A stretch of DNA of 64,000 nt from Halorhabdus tiamatea SARL4B (GTDB lineage Archaea; Halobacteriota; Halobacteria; Halobacteriales; Haloarculaceae): positions 2,232,001 through 2,296,000 of the forward strand of contig NC_021921.1 in NCBI RefSeq assembly GCF_000470655.1, read 5' to 3'. A program made the translations under genes and the position numbers. The notes beneath the pieces were generated by a model. The model worked only from the letters and a program-made list of their open reading frames with translations. It searched no databases and was not told the origin of the DNA. Position 1 is the first letter of the stretch; every line of letters starts with the position of its first letter. This document shows, piece after piece, positions 15,761 to 24,467 of this stretch.

Positions 15761-17731
15761 ATGAGCCACGAATCAGACATCGAATCTACGGATGACGACG
15801 CAAGGGGTAGTGCAATTGGCCGTCTACTGGCGACGGTCGTTCCGGACGTCATCAGAAAGCGCTTCGCGCTGAAATTCGCTTTGGTCTTGGCGATCATGGG
15901 GATCATCCTGGCCGGGATCGGGTTCACGGCGACGGGCGCACTCGCTGATCAGGTCGAAGACGACACCCAAGAAGAGTATGAGCGCCTTGCTTCACAGCAG
16001 GCGTCGATCGTCGAACAGTGGGTGCAACGCAACGCGGTGACGGTCGACCTCGCCTCGACGAACGACGGACTGGGCGCTGATCTCTCCGAACGGGGGACGC
16101 TCAACCGTCAGTTGGCGCGGCCACTGTTCTCGGAGCTAGCTAACGGGTCACATGCAATATACCTCCTCTCGCCGAACAACCAGACCGAGATCGTCGCGAT
16201 GCAGTACGCGGGTGACTCCATCGAGGAGGTCAACCGGGGACTTCTCCAGTCAGAGACCATCTCCGTCGCGGAGACGAGCCACCCATTGCTGAAAGACCTC
16301 CAGCTCGGTATCGGCGAGTATCCGCAGGTTCAGATGACCGAGGTGTATGAAGTCTCGGGGGAACCGGTCGTCGGCTTCATCAAGCGCGTCGAGCACAACG
16401 TCGCCAACCGGTATCTCTACATGGAGTTCCGCGTCGAGGACCTGGCCAGGGCCATCAAGAACGAGGGGCTGACGGAAGGCGACGCCGACACCCACTTCTC
16501 ACAGGTGGTCAACGCCAACAACTCCGTCCAGGCCGACACTCGAGGGCCTGCAGACGGGGCAGCGTCGAACGTCCTCGGCACCTACGGCAACAGTGAGACG
16601 ATTCAGAAAGCGATGGCTGCACCCGCCGACGGACAACAGCGGACGACCGGCGTCCGGATCGTCGGAAACGACCCCAGCGTCCTCGACGAGGAGTACGCTG
16701 TCGGGTACGCGTCAATCGACGGTGACGTGATCGACCCGCCGTGGGCGATCGTGACCCATGCGCCGACCAGCGACCTCTTCGGATTCGTCCAGACGATCTC
16801 GCAGTGGGGCAACATCGTGACGGTCCTGGCCGTGGTGTTGATCGGCGGCGTCGGAGCCATTCTCGGGTACTCGACGGCGAGCGCTGTCGATCGGCTCCGC
16901 CGGAAGGCCGAGGAGATCGAGGAGGGGAACCTCGACGTGCCGATTCACTCTACCCGGATCGACTCGATCGGCCGGCTCTACGACGGCTTCGACAACATGC
17001 GTGACGCGCTGCGCGAGCAGATCTCCGAGGCCGAGCAGGCCCGGAAAGAGGCCGAGGTCTCCCGGGCCGAGGCCATGGAGATGAGCGAGTATCTCCAGGA
17101 GAAAGCCGAGGAGTACAGCCAGACGATGGAACAGTGTGCGGCCGGAGACCTCACCCGTCGCATGGAGATAGACGGGGAGAACGAGGCGATGGACCGGATC
17201 GCCAGCGAGTTCAACGAGATGATCGACGAACTCGAGAAGACCACCGGTCAGCTCAAGAGCTTCGCCGACGAGGTCGAAGAGTCCGGCGAGATCGTGCTCA
17301 ACTCCGCCGATAGCGTCCAGGAGGCCTCAGAGCAGGTGGCCGACTCGGTCCAGCGCATCTCCGACGACGCCTACGAGCAGCAGGAACGCCTCCAGGAGAT
17401 CTCCGAGGAGATCGACGCGATCTCTGCCCGACTCGACGACTTCGCTGCTGAGCACCCCGATATCGACTTCGAAGACCAACTCGCCCAGATCGACGAGGTG
17501 GCCCGGACGGTCGCGGCGGTCGTCGATCTCGCCGAGGAAACGCTCGAAGAATCCGAGAGCGTCGCGGGCGCGGCCGAAGAACAGGCCGCGGAACTCAACG
17601 AAGTCTCACAGCGTGCTGACGACCTCATCCGGTACGCCGGGCCGCTGCACGACGTGCTGGATCGCTTCGAGACCCAGTCCGAACACGAGTTCTACTTCCC
17701 GACCGGGCCGCGTGACGAGGAAGGGGAGTAA
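15761..17731 (+). CDS. Transducer-like HAMP membrane protein, copy 2
   Basis: 656 residues with the same plan as copy 1: TM1, Cache-like sensor, TM2 (WGNIVTVLAVVLIGGVGAIL), HAMP and acidic coiled coil, again without the chemotaxis signalling tip. From the HAMP to the C-terminus only about seven scattered substitutions separate the copies by eye (for example DNMRDALRE for ANMRDSLRE). The sensor between about residues 60 and 340 differs strongly apart from a shared NDPSVLDEEYAVGYASI-type block. It is likely a sensor with a different ligand feeding the same output. It lies 143 bp upstream of xylB on the same strand. Confidence 0.8.
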   Translation: MSHESDIESTDDDARGSAIGRLLATVVPDVIRKRFALKFALVLAIMGIILAGIGFTATGALADQVEDDTQEEYERLASQQASIVEQWVQRNAVTVDLASTNDGLGADLSERGTLNRQLARPLFSELANGSHAIYLLSPNNQTEIVAMQYAGDSIEEVNRGLLQSETISVAETSHPLLKDLQLGIGEYPQVQMTEVYEVSGEPVVGFIKRVEHNVANRYLYMEFRVEDLARAIKNEGLTEGDADTHFSQVVNANNSVQADTRGPADGAASNVLGTYGNSETIQKAMAAPADGQQRTTGVRIVGNDPSVLDEEYAVGYASIDGDVIDPPWAIVTHAPTSDLFGFVQTISQWGNIVTVLAVVLIGGVGAILGYSTASAVDRLRRKAEEIEEGNLDVPIHSTRIDSIGRLYDGFDNMRDALREQISEAEQARKEAEVSRAEAMEMSEYLQEKAEEYSQTMEQCAAGDLTRRMEIDGENEAMDRIASEFNEMIDELEKTTGQLKSFADEVEESGEIVLNSADSVQEASEQVADSVQRISDDAYEQQERLQEISEEIDAISARLDDFAAEHPDIDFEDQLAQIDEVARTVAAVVDLAEETLEESESVAGAAEEQAAELNEVSQRADDLIRYAGPLHDVLDRFETQSEHEFYFPTGPRDEEGE

Positions 17732-17874
17732 CGCCAAGCGTTCGGTTTCGAGGGTCGCTCGCCTGTTTTCGCGGGTTTCAGTCCGGTGGTCGTCTCTGCT
17801 GGCCGATTTCGAGTCTCGCCGACGCGAAGAACAGCAACATTTAACCCTAGAAATGGCGAGTACACAGACGTACA

Positions 17875-19431
17875 ATGAGCCTTTTGATGGGACTCGACCT
17901 GGGGACCTCAGGCGTAAAGACCCTCGTCGCGAACGCCGACGGGGAGGTTCTCGCGACGAATACCGAAGCGTACCCGCTCTATCAGCCCGAAGTCGGCTGG
18001 TCCGAGCAGGACCCGGCCGAGTGGTGGGAGGCAACGCTCGACGGCATCGAGGCCGTCCTCGAGGATCCCGCCGTCGATCCGGCCGAGGTCGAAGCCCTCG
18101 GCCTCACCGGCCAGATGCACGGGTCGGTCTTCCTCGACGACGAGGGCGATGTCCTCCGTCCGGCGATCCTCTGGAACGACACGCGAACCTCCGCGCAGTG
18201 TGACGAGATCGAGGAGCGCGTCGGCGAGGATCGGATCATCGAACTCGCATCGAACCCGCCGTTCGAGGGCTTTACCGCACCGAAGATTCTCTGGGTCCAG
18301 CAGCACGAACCCGAGGTCTACGACCAGACCGAGTGGATCCTGCTGCCCAAGGACTACATCCGGTACAAACTGACCGAGGCGTTCGCCACGGACGTCAGCG
18401 ACGCCTCGGGGACGCTCCTGCTCGACGTCGGCGAGCGCGACTGGTCGCCCGAAATCCTCGACGAACTCGACATCTCGCGGGACCTCCTGCCGGATGTCTA
18501 CGAGTCCCCGGAGGTCACCGGTTCGATCACGGATGCCGTCGCCGAACGGACGGGACTGCCGGCCGAGACGCCGGTCGTCGCCGGTGCCGGTGACAACGCC
18601 GCGGGCGCTGTCGGGTCGGGGGTCGTCGAGGACGGCGACGTCTGGGGCTCGATCGGCACGTCCGGCGTCATCTTCGTCGCGACCGACGACGAACGAACGG
18701 ACCCCGAGGGGCGGGTCCACACGTTCTGTCACGCTGTCCCGGGCAAGTGGCACGCGATGGGCGTGATGCTCTCGGCCGGTGGCGCGTTCAGCTGGTTCTC
18801 CGACACGCTCGGCGGGCCAGAGGCGGTCGTCGCCGACCAACTGGGCAACGATTCCTTCGAGGTGCTGACCGACGAGGCCGCGACCGTCGAGCCGGGGTCG
18901 GAGGGACTCATCTTCCTGCCGTACCTCAACGGCGAGCGGACGCCCCACCGCGACGCCGACGCCCGGGGGGTCTTCTTCGGGCTCTCGACCCGCCACGACA
19001 AATCCCACGTCGTCCGGTCGGTGCTCGAGGGCGTCACCTACGGCCTGCGTGACTCCTTCCGGATCGTGCGTGACGACCTCGGCGTCGACACCGGCCAGCT
19101 CAAGGCGGCCGGCGGTGGCGCCAAGAGCCCGCTGTGGAAGCAGATCCAGGCGGACATCTTCGACGCGGAGATCCTGACGCCGAACGTCGACGAGGGGCCG
19201 GCCTACGGCTCGGCACTCCTTGCCGGCGTCGGGGCTGACGTCTACGACAGCGTCGAAGACGCGACCGAGCGGGCGGTCGACATCGTCGACAGCGTCGAAC
19301 CGATCGAACAGCACACCCGCGTCTACGACGAGTACTACGACATTTACGAGTCGCTGTACCCTGCGCTGGAAGACTCCTTCGCCAAGAACAGCGCCGCGAT
19401 CGAATCCGCCCAGGACATCCTCGACGAGTGA
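17875..19431 (+). CDS. xylB: Xylulokinase (FGGY family)
   Basis: A 518-residue kinase phosphorylating D-xylulose to xylulose-5-phosphate. It has the N-terminal phosphate loop MGLDLGTSGVKTLVAN, substrate motif LTGQMHGSVFLD, the catalytic Asp in AGAGDNAAGAVGSG and the adenine-side AAGGGAKSPLWKQI. Length and motifs fit bacterial XylB. A TATA-like CATTTAACCC (about 17838-17847) lies about 30 nt before the ATG, so the gene is leaderless and has its own promoter. It completes the isomerase pathway with xylA. Other FGGY substrates are less likely given the TGQMHG motif and the neighbourhood. Confidence 0.93.
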   Translation: MSLLMGLDLGTSGVKTLVANADGEVLATNTEAYPLYQPEVGWSEQDPAEWWEATLDGIEAVLEDPAVDPAEVEALGLTGQMHGSVFLDDEGDVLRPAILWNDTRTSAQCDEIEERVGEDRIIELASNPPFEGFTAPKILWVQQHEPEVYDQTEWILLPKDYIRYKLTEAFATDVSDASGTLLLDVGERDWSPEILDELDISRDLLPDVYESPEVTGSITDAVAERTGLPAETPVVAGAGDNAAGAVGSGVVEDGDVWGSIGTSGVIFVATDDERTDPEGRVHTFCHAVPGKWHAMGVMLSAGGAFSWFSDTLGGPEAVVADQLGNDSFEVLTDEAATVEPGSEGLIFLPYLNGERTPHRDADARGVFFGLSTRHDKSHVVRSVLEGVTYGLRDSFRIVRDDLGVDTGQLKAAGGGAKSPLWKQIQADIFDAEILTPNVDEGPAYGSALLAGVGADVYDSVEDATERAVDIVDSVEPIEQHTRVYDEYYDIYESLYPALEDSFAKNSAAIESAQDILDE

Positions 19432-19489
19432 TCGCCCCGTAACCGTTGTTTTCTGGCACTGTCGAACCCGTCTTTTGGGCCGGACGGAG

Positions 19490-21232
19490 TCAGTCGAGGA
19501 ACGCACGGAGGCCGTCAGCCGAGCGAGCATTGAGTACGTCACCGTCTTCCGCCCAGCCGCGCCGCGCGGTGTGGACGCCAAAGCGCCTGTAATCGAACGA
19601 TTCGGGTCGGTGGGCGTCGGTGTCGATGGCGATTGTCGCCCCCGCTTCGATGGCCCGCTTGACCTGGCCCCCTTCGAGATCGAGTCGGTACGGGTTGGCG
19701 TTGACCTCCAGGGCCGTGTCGTGCTCGGCCGCCACCTCGGCGACGGCGGGCACGTCCACGTCGAGTCCGGGGCGGCGATTGAGCTGTCGACCCGTCGGAT
19801 GGCCGATTACGTCCACCGCGGGGTGGCGTGCGGCTTCGATCAGACGATCGGTGCCGTCGCCGTCGAGGCCGGCGTGTGGCGAGGCGACGACCAGATCCAG
19901 CGTTTCGAGCACCTCGTCGCCGACCGAAACCTCTCCGGTCGCGCTGATGTTGGCTTCGACGCCGGCCAGCACTGTGATATCGTCGCGCGCCTCGTCGACT
20001 CCCTCGATTGCCGCACGCTGGTCACGGAGTTCGTCGTCCGAGAGGCCGACGCCGCCGACCATCCCCGGCCCGGTCGCGTGATCGGTGATGCAGACGTACT
20101 CGTCGCCCCGCTCGGCGGCGGCCGCGGCCATCTCCTCGATCGTGTTGTTGCCGTCCGACCAGTCCGTGTGGACGTGGAGATCGCCACTGAGGTCGTCTAT
20201 CTCGACCAGTTCGGGGAGGTTTCCCTCGGCGGCGGCCGCGATCTCGCCGCGGTTCTCCCGCAACTCCGGTGGGATCCAGGACAGGTCGAGTGCGTCGTAG
20301 ACGCCGGCCTCTGACTCGCCGGCGACGCGCTCGCCCGCCCGCTGATCGTCCGCGTCGTCCGCGACCGCCGAGACGTCGAAGACGCCGTACTCGTTGAGTT
20401 TCAGGTCCCGGTCGATCGCCCGGTTGCGCAGGTCGACGTTGTGGTCCTTGCTTCCCGTGAAGTACTGCAACGCCGCGCCGAACTCCGAGGGGTCGATAAC
20501 CCGGAGGTCGATCCGGACGCCCCCCGACCGGACGCTCGCCTTTTGGTCGCCGGCCTCGATCACCCGGTCGGCCCCGTCCCAGTCGGTGAACGCCTCGACG
20601 ACGGCGGGGCCCTCAGTGCTCGCGACCAGCGCGTCGACGTCGCCGATCGTCGGCTTCCAGCGGCGGAGCGATCCGGCGAGTTCACACTGCTCGACGGCCG
20701 CCACGTCCTGGAGATACTCACGCACGCGCTCGCCACGCGGCCGGGCCTCGCCCAGCAACTGGCGTTCGTGGGCTTCCCTGGCGAAGTCGATTCCGCCCAG
20801 GATGTTCTGCTCGGTCTTCGCGCCGAACCCGGAGACGTCCTGAATTTCACCCGCCTCGGCGGCCGCTTCGAGGTCGTCGAGGGTCTGGATTCCGAGTGCC
20901 TCGTAGAGCGTGCCGACCGTCTTCGGACCGACGCCCTCGACGCTCGTCAGTGCGTCCATTTCGACAGGTAACTCCTCGCGCAACGCTTCGAGTTCCTCGA
21001 TCGTCCCAGTCTCGACGTACTCGACGATCTTGGCGGCGATCGCCTCGCCGACGCGGTCGATTTCTTCGACGGCCTTGACGCCCTCCGTGGCGAGGTCGGC
21101 GACGTCCTCGGGGTACTCGGCGACGTTCTCGGCCGCCCGGCGATAGGCGCGTGGCTTGTACTCGACGTCGTTGGCTTCGAGCAGGTCGGCGAACTCCTCG
21201 AGACGGTCGGCGAGTTCGGCGTTGTCCGTCAT
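19490..21232 (-). CDS. polX: DNA polymerase X with PHP domain
   Basis: 580 residues: an N-terminal helix-hairpin-helix 8-kDa-like domain (SVEGVGPKTVGTLYEALG), then polymerase beta palm with the nucleotidyl-transfer motif AGSLRRWKPTIGDVDAL. A C-terminal PHP domain carries metal ligands in GDLHVHTDWSDGNN, CITDHATG, GVEANIS, ASPHAGLDGDG and IGHPTGR. The family fills short gaps in base-excision repair, and the PHP domain gives 3'-5' exonuclease or phosphodiesterase activity. The start overlaps the stop of the DUF5788 gene, so the two are probably co-translated. It converges on xylB. Confidence 0.93.
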   Translation of the reverse strand: MTDNAELADRLEEFADLLEANDVEYKPRAYRRAAENVAEYPEDVADLATEGVKAVEEIDRVGEAIAAKIVEYVETGTIEELEALREELPVEMDALTSVEGVGPKTVGTLYEALGIQTLDDLEAAAEAGEIQDVSGFGAKTEQNILGGIDFAREAHERQLLGEARPRGERVREYLQDVAAVEQCELAGSLRRWKPTIGDVDALVASTEGPAVVEAFTDWDGADRVIEAGDQKASVRSGGVRIDLRVIDPSEFGAALQYFTGSKDHNVDLRNRAIDRDLKLNEYGVFDVSAVADDADDQRAGERVAGESEAGVYDALDLSWIPPELRENRGEIAAAAEGNLPELVEIDDLSGDLHVHTDWSDGNNTIEEMAAAAAERGDEYVCITDHATGPGMVGGVGLSDDELRDQRAAIEGVDEARDDITVLAGVEANISATGEVSVGDEVLETLDLVVASPHAGLDGDGTDRLIEAARHPAVDVIGHPTGRQLNRRPGLDVDVPAVAEVAAEHDTALEVNANPYRLDLEGGQVKRAIEAGATIAIDTDAHRPESFDYRRFGVHTARRGWAEDGDVLNARSADGLRAFLD

Positions 21233-21678
21233 GGGCCACCTCGCGCCCGCCGGTCGCCCGACTCGCCGTCCTGGCCGAGTGCGTTCTGGAGGAACCGCAT
21301 CCAGCGCTTGCGGTCGGCCGTCTTCGCGGTCTGTCGCTCAGCCTCGACGTCTGCAGGTTCGAGGTCTTCGAGCGCGCCCAGCGCGCGGTCGATCCCCACG
21401 ATCGACTCGGCCAGGGTCTCGCCTTCGTCGTAGTTCAGTGCGTCCGTTTCGAGCCGTTCGACCCGTCGATTGCGCTCACGGCGAAGTTTCGTCTTGACGG
21501 CCTCGACCCGCTCGCGCTGGTCCGGCGGGACAGTCTCCTGGCGTCGGGTCTCGAAGACGAACGCCGACAGATCGAGGGATTCGCCGTCGATCTCGATCGT
21601 GTCGGGGATCGTCGCGCCAACGGTCGCGGCCTCGCGCCCGACGCGTTCGAGGAGCTGTTTGCGTTCGTACTCGTGCAC
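21229..21678 (-). CDS. DUF5788-family protein
   Basis: About 149 residues from the GTG at 21678 (MHEYERKQLLERVGREAATV); a TTG at 21705 in the same frame is the alternative. The protein is charged and helical (PPDQRERVEAVKTKLRRERN) with a conserved C-terminal DRKRWMRFLQNALG segment, recalled as the haloarchaeal DUF5788 family. No catalytic motif is seen. Its stop overlaps the polX start by 4 nt, which hints at a role linked to PolX, but that is only context. Confidence 0.75.
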   Translation of the reverse strand: MHEYERKQLLERVGREAATVGATIPDTIEIDGESLDLSAFVFETRRQETVPPDQRERVEAVKTKLRRERNRRVERLETDALNYDEGETLAESIVGIDRALGALEDLEPADVEAERQTAKTADRKRWMRFLQNALGQDGESGDRRARGGP

Positions 21679-21791
21679 GGTCGCCTCTCCGGGGCCGACG
21701 GACAAAAATCCACGTCAGGTGGACGAAGCGTCGGCGAAGGCCACTCGGATTCGGCCAAGCACAATCTCTTTGCCCACGGATCCGTTATGCG

Positions 21792-22775
21792 ATGGCAATG
21801 ACGACCTGTGACGTGTGCGGCACGGAGACGAATATGCCGTATCACTGCAATCACTGCGGGGGAACGTTCTGTGCGGAACATCGCCTCCCGGAGAACCACG
21901 ACTGTCCGGGGCTGGACGACTGGAACGATCCCGAGGGGGTCTTCGACAGCGGGTTCGACGACAGCGTCTCGACGGGCCGCGATCCGAGTTCCTCGAAGAG
22001 CCTCCTCGATCGGATCGGGATCGATACCGGACCCGGCGGCCCGCTGGCGTATTTCCGCGGGAACATGACGTACGTCTTCTTGATCTTGATGGCGGTCACC
22101 TTCTTCGCCCAGGAGCTGTTCAAAGCGCTGTTCATCGGCTTCGATGTCAATGAGTTCGGGAGGGTCGTGACGACGACACCCGAAATGTGGGAACTCTATC
22201 GCAGTATCTTCATTCTGCAGGCCGAACACCCCGAGTACGTCTGGACGTGGTTCACGTCGATATTTTCCCACGGCAGCGTCAGCCACATCTTCCTCAACGG
22301 GATCGTGATCTTCTTCTTCGGCCGGCTGGTCGAGGACTACGTCGGTTCGCGTGATTTCACGCTCCTGTTTCTGGCCAGCGGTGTTCTCGCCGGCCTCGGA
22401 CAGATCGTGATCATGCTCGTCCAGAGCGATATGGGGGGTGTCCTCGGTGCCAGCGGCGCTGCACTGGCGATCCTGGGCGTCTTGACGATCCTGAACCCCG
22501 GCCTGCGCGTGTATCTGTACTTCGTCATTCCCGTGCCGATCTGGTTGCTGACGATCGGGATGGTCGCGATCAACGTCCTCGGCATGTTCGGTACTGGCGG
22601 CGGTGGCGTCGCCAACGCTGCCCACCTGATCGGCCTCGCGATCGGTCTCGCCTACGGCCAGCACGTCCGTGACCGGATTCGGCTTCCCAACCAACTCCAA
22701 CTCGGCGGCGGCGGTCGCGGCCCCGGCGGACCGGGTGGCCCGGGCGGTCCGGGTCGCGGTCGCGGGCCGTTCTGA
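21792..22775 (+). CDS. Rhomboid protease with N-terminal AN1-type zinc finger
   Basis: 327 residues. The N-terminal 45 residues form an AN1-like zinc finger (CDVCGTETNMPYHCNHC, then CAEHRLPENHDC). A six-helix rhomboid domain follows with catalytic Ser221 in GASGAALAILG and His278 in NAAHLIGLAIG. The C-terminus is a Gly/Pro/Arg tail (GGGGRGPGGPGGPGGPGRG). Rhomboids cleave transmembrane segments within the membrane. The cytoplasmic zinc finger is a common haloarchaeal addition and may select substrates. ATG 21792 or ATG 21798 may be used. The endonuclease V gene follows 3 nt downstream. Confidence 0.92.
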   Translation: MAMTTCDVCGTETNMPYHCNHCGGTFCAEHRLPENHDCPGLDDWNDPEGVFDSGFDDSVSTGRDPSSSKSLLDRIGIDTGPGGPLAYFRGNMTYVFLILMAVTFFAQELFKALFIGFDVNEFGRVVTTTPEMWELYRSIFILQAEHPEYVWTWFTSIFSHGSVSHIFLNGIVIFFFGRLVEDYVGSRDFTLLFLASGVLAGLGQIVIMLVQSDMGGVLGASGAALAILGVLTILNPGLRVYLYFVIPVPIWLLTIGMVAINVLGMFGTGGGGVANAAHLIGLAIGLAYGQHVRDRIRLPNQLQLGGGGRGPGGPGGPGGPGRGRGPF

Positions 22776-22778
22776 GCG

Positions 22779-23588
22779 ATGGAGCCAGTCTGCCCCGAAT
22801 TCGTCCCCGATCCCTCGCTCTCCCGCGAGGAGATGGAATCTCTGCAGCGTGAAATCGCCGACGTTGCCGTCTTCGAGGACGCCTTCGCCTTCGATCCCGC
22901 AGCGATCGAGTTTGATTCACCAGTCGATTTGGGGGACGACGATCAGCACCGACTCACCGGCGACGGCCCGATCGTCGCGGGTGTCGATCAGGCGTTTCTC
23001 GACGATGGCGATCGAGCCCTGAGCGCCGTCGTCGCCCTGCAGGACGGACGTATCGTCGATCGGGCGTACGCTGTCCTCGACACCGAAATTCCGTACATCC
23101 CTGGATTGCTGAGTTTCCGCGAGGGTGGGGCGATTCTCGCGGCGCTGTCGAACCTCACTGTCGAACCTGACTTGCTCGTCGTCGACGGCAGCGGGCGTAT
23201 CCACTTCCGGGAAGCCGGCCTGGCGACCCACATCGGCGTCGTGGTGGACGTCCCCGCCATCGGCGTCGCAAAGAACCTCCTCTGTGGCACGCCGGCCGAG
23301 CCGATCCCCGACCGGATGGAAGCGGGCGCACGCATCCCGATCGAGGCCGACGACAGTGTCGAGACCACCGAGTCCGGGACCGTCATCGGCCACGCGGTCC
23401 AGACCCGCCAGTACGACTCCGGGTCGACGTCGATCAACCCGCTGTACGTCAGTCCGGGCCACCGCGTGAGCGCGGAAACGACCGCAGACATCGTAGCCCA
23501 ATGCGCTGGTGGGTACAAGCTACCCGAGCCCACGCGGCTGGCCGACCGGGCCGCCGATCGCCAAAAGCGTGCGGGCAGTCCGGACTGA
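22779..23588 (+). CDS. nfi: Endonuclease V
   Basis: A 269-residue enzyme cutting DNA (or RNA) one base 3' of deoxyinosine and other deaminated bases. Metal-binding motifs are seen in VAGVDQAFLDDG, DTEIPYIPGLLSFREG and LVVDGSGRIHFREAG. The N-terminal part (residues 1-65) is acidic and variable. It begins 3 nt after the rhomboid stop and is probably co-transcribed. Length is slightly above the bacterial form because of the N-terminal extension. Confidence 0.92.
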   Translation: MEPVCPEFVPDPSLSREEMESLQREIADVAVFEDAFAFDPAAIEFDSPVDLGDDDQHRLTGDGPIVAGVDQAFLDDGDRALSAVVALQDGRIVDRAYAVLDTEIPYIPGLLSFREGGAILAALSNLTVEPDLLVVDGSGRIHFREAGLATHIGVVVDVPAIGVAKNLLCGTPAEPIPDRMEAGARIPIEADDSVETTESGTVIGHAVQTRQYDSGSTSINPLYVSPGHRVSAETTADIVAQCAGGYKLPEPTRLADRAADRQKRAGSPD

Positions 23589-23630
23589 TCGACCGCCAGG
23601 GCTTACTTCTCCCCGCTCGACGGCGACCGT

Positions 23631-24467
23631 ATGGAAGACCACATCGCACTCATCACCGGCTGTTCGTCTGGCGTCGGCCGAGCGAGCGCCGAACGCTTTC
23701 TCGAAGAGGACTGGACAGTCTACGCGACCGCTCGGGACACCGACGATATCGCCGACCTCGCCGACGCCGGCGCGAAGACGGCTGCCCTGGACGTCACGAA
23801 CGCCCGCGCAGTCGAGCGGGTCGTCGACCGGATCATCGACGAAGAAGGCCGGATCGACTGTCTGGTCAACAACGCCGGAACCGGCCAGTTCGGCCCGGTC
23901 GAAGACGTGCCGACCGACGCACTCCACGACCAGTTCGACGTCAACCTCTATGGCCCCCACCGACTCATTCGAGCCGTCTTACCCCACATGCGCGAGCAGG
24001 CGGCGGGGACGATCGTCAACGTCTCCAGCCTCCAGGGTCGGCTTGCCGTCCCCGGTATGGGTGCCTACGCGGCTTCGAAGTTCTCCCTCGAAGCGATGAG
24101 CGACTCCCTCCGGGCCGAGGTCGGCCCCCACGGCGTCGACGTGGTCGTCGTCGAACCGGGCGTCGTGGAGACGTCGTTTGCCGACCGGACCGACGCGAGT
24201 CGCGAACGGCTCGAACAGTCCGGGGCGTACGACGCGATCTACGAGGGCCAGGACGACCGGCGGGCGATCGAGTACGACGGCGTCTTCGGGATCTCACCCG
24301 CGGAGGTCGCGACGGTGATCTACGACGCCGCGGCGATGACCGACCCCGATCCACGCTACGTGGTGGGTCACGGCGCGAAACTGATCCTGGCGTTGCGATA
24401 CCTTCCCGATCGCTGGCGAGACGCCGCATTCGGTCTATTTCAGCGAGTGACCCGGCTCGGACGATGA
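23631..24467 (+). CDS. SDR-family oxidoreductase
   Basis: A 278-residue short-chain dehydrogenase. It shows the Rossmann TGCSSGVGRASAE motif, NNAGTGQFG, the catalytic Ser in VNVSSLQG and YAASK at the active site. Asp in CTARDTDDIADL after the second strand does not settle NAD versus NADP use. The C-terminal segment LPDRWRDAAFGLFQRVTRL resembles retinol-dehydrogenase-like SDRs. The substrate is unknown. The stop overlaps the glycerate kinase start, so the two are translationally coupled. Confidence 0.88.
   Translation: MEDHIALITGCSSGVGRASAERFLEEDWTVYATARDTDDIADLADAGAKTAALDVTNARAVERVVDRIIDEEGRIDCLVNNAGTGQFGPVEDVPTDALHDQFDVNLYGPHRLIRAVLPHMREQAAGTIVNVSSLQGRLAVPGMGAYAASKFSLEAMSDSLRAEVGPHGVDVVVVEPGVVETSFADRTDASRERLEQSGAYDAIYEGQDDRRAIEYDGVFGISPAEVATVIYDAAAMTDPDPRYVVGHGAKLILALRYLPDRWRDAAFGLFQRVTRLGR

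Larger units (their letters stand above)
13343..17731 (+). repeat. Tandem duplication, about 2.26-kb unit, two copies
   Basis: Copy one runs about 13343-15419 and copy two about 15601-17731. The upstream blocks (TCTTCGCGCGCTGAATC at 13343 and 15601; GAATAAAAACAATGAATA at 13433 and 15699), the first about 55 codons and the last about 290 codons of the two genes match closely. The central sensor-coding parts have diverged and differ in length. The pattern indicates duplication followed by either selection for sensor divergence or gene conversion of the ends. Confidence 0.85.

Noticed and set aside
13494-17731. Calling the two transducer-like genes standard chemotaxis receptors
   Set aside because: The conserved CheA/CheW-binding hairpin is absent in both, so the label would be misleading.
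17908-19581. Long minus-strand open frame opposite xylB
   Set aside because: It is a GC-driven shadow; the plus-strand protein is a full xylulokinase.
21709-21723. Inverted repeat TCCAC-GTCAG-GTGGA upstream of DUF5788, resembling the xylA palindrome
   Set aside because: Arms are only 5 bp and the spacer differs; probably chance in GC-rich DNA.
23501-24463. Upstream extension of the glycerate kinase frame
   Set aside because: Arginine-rich and overlapping endonuclease V and SDR genes in another frame; the ATG at the SDR stop gives the normal length.
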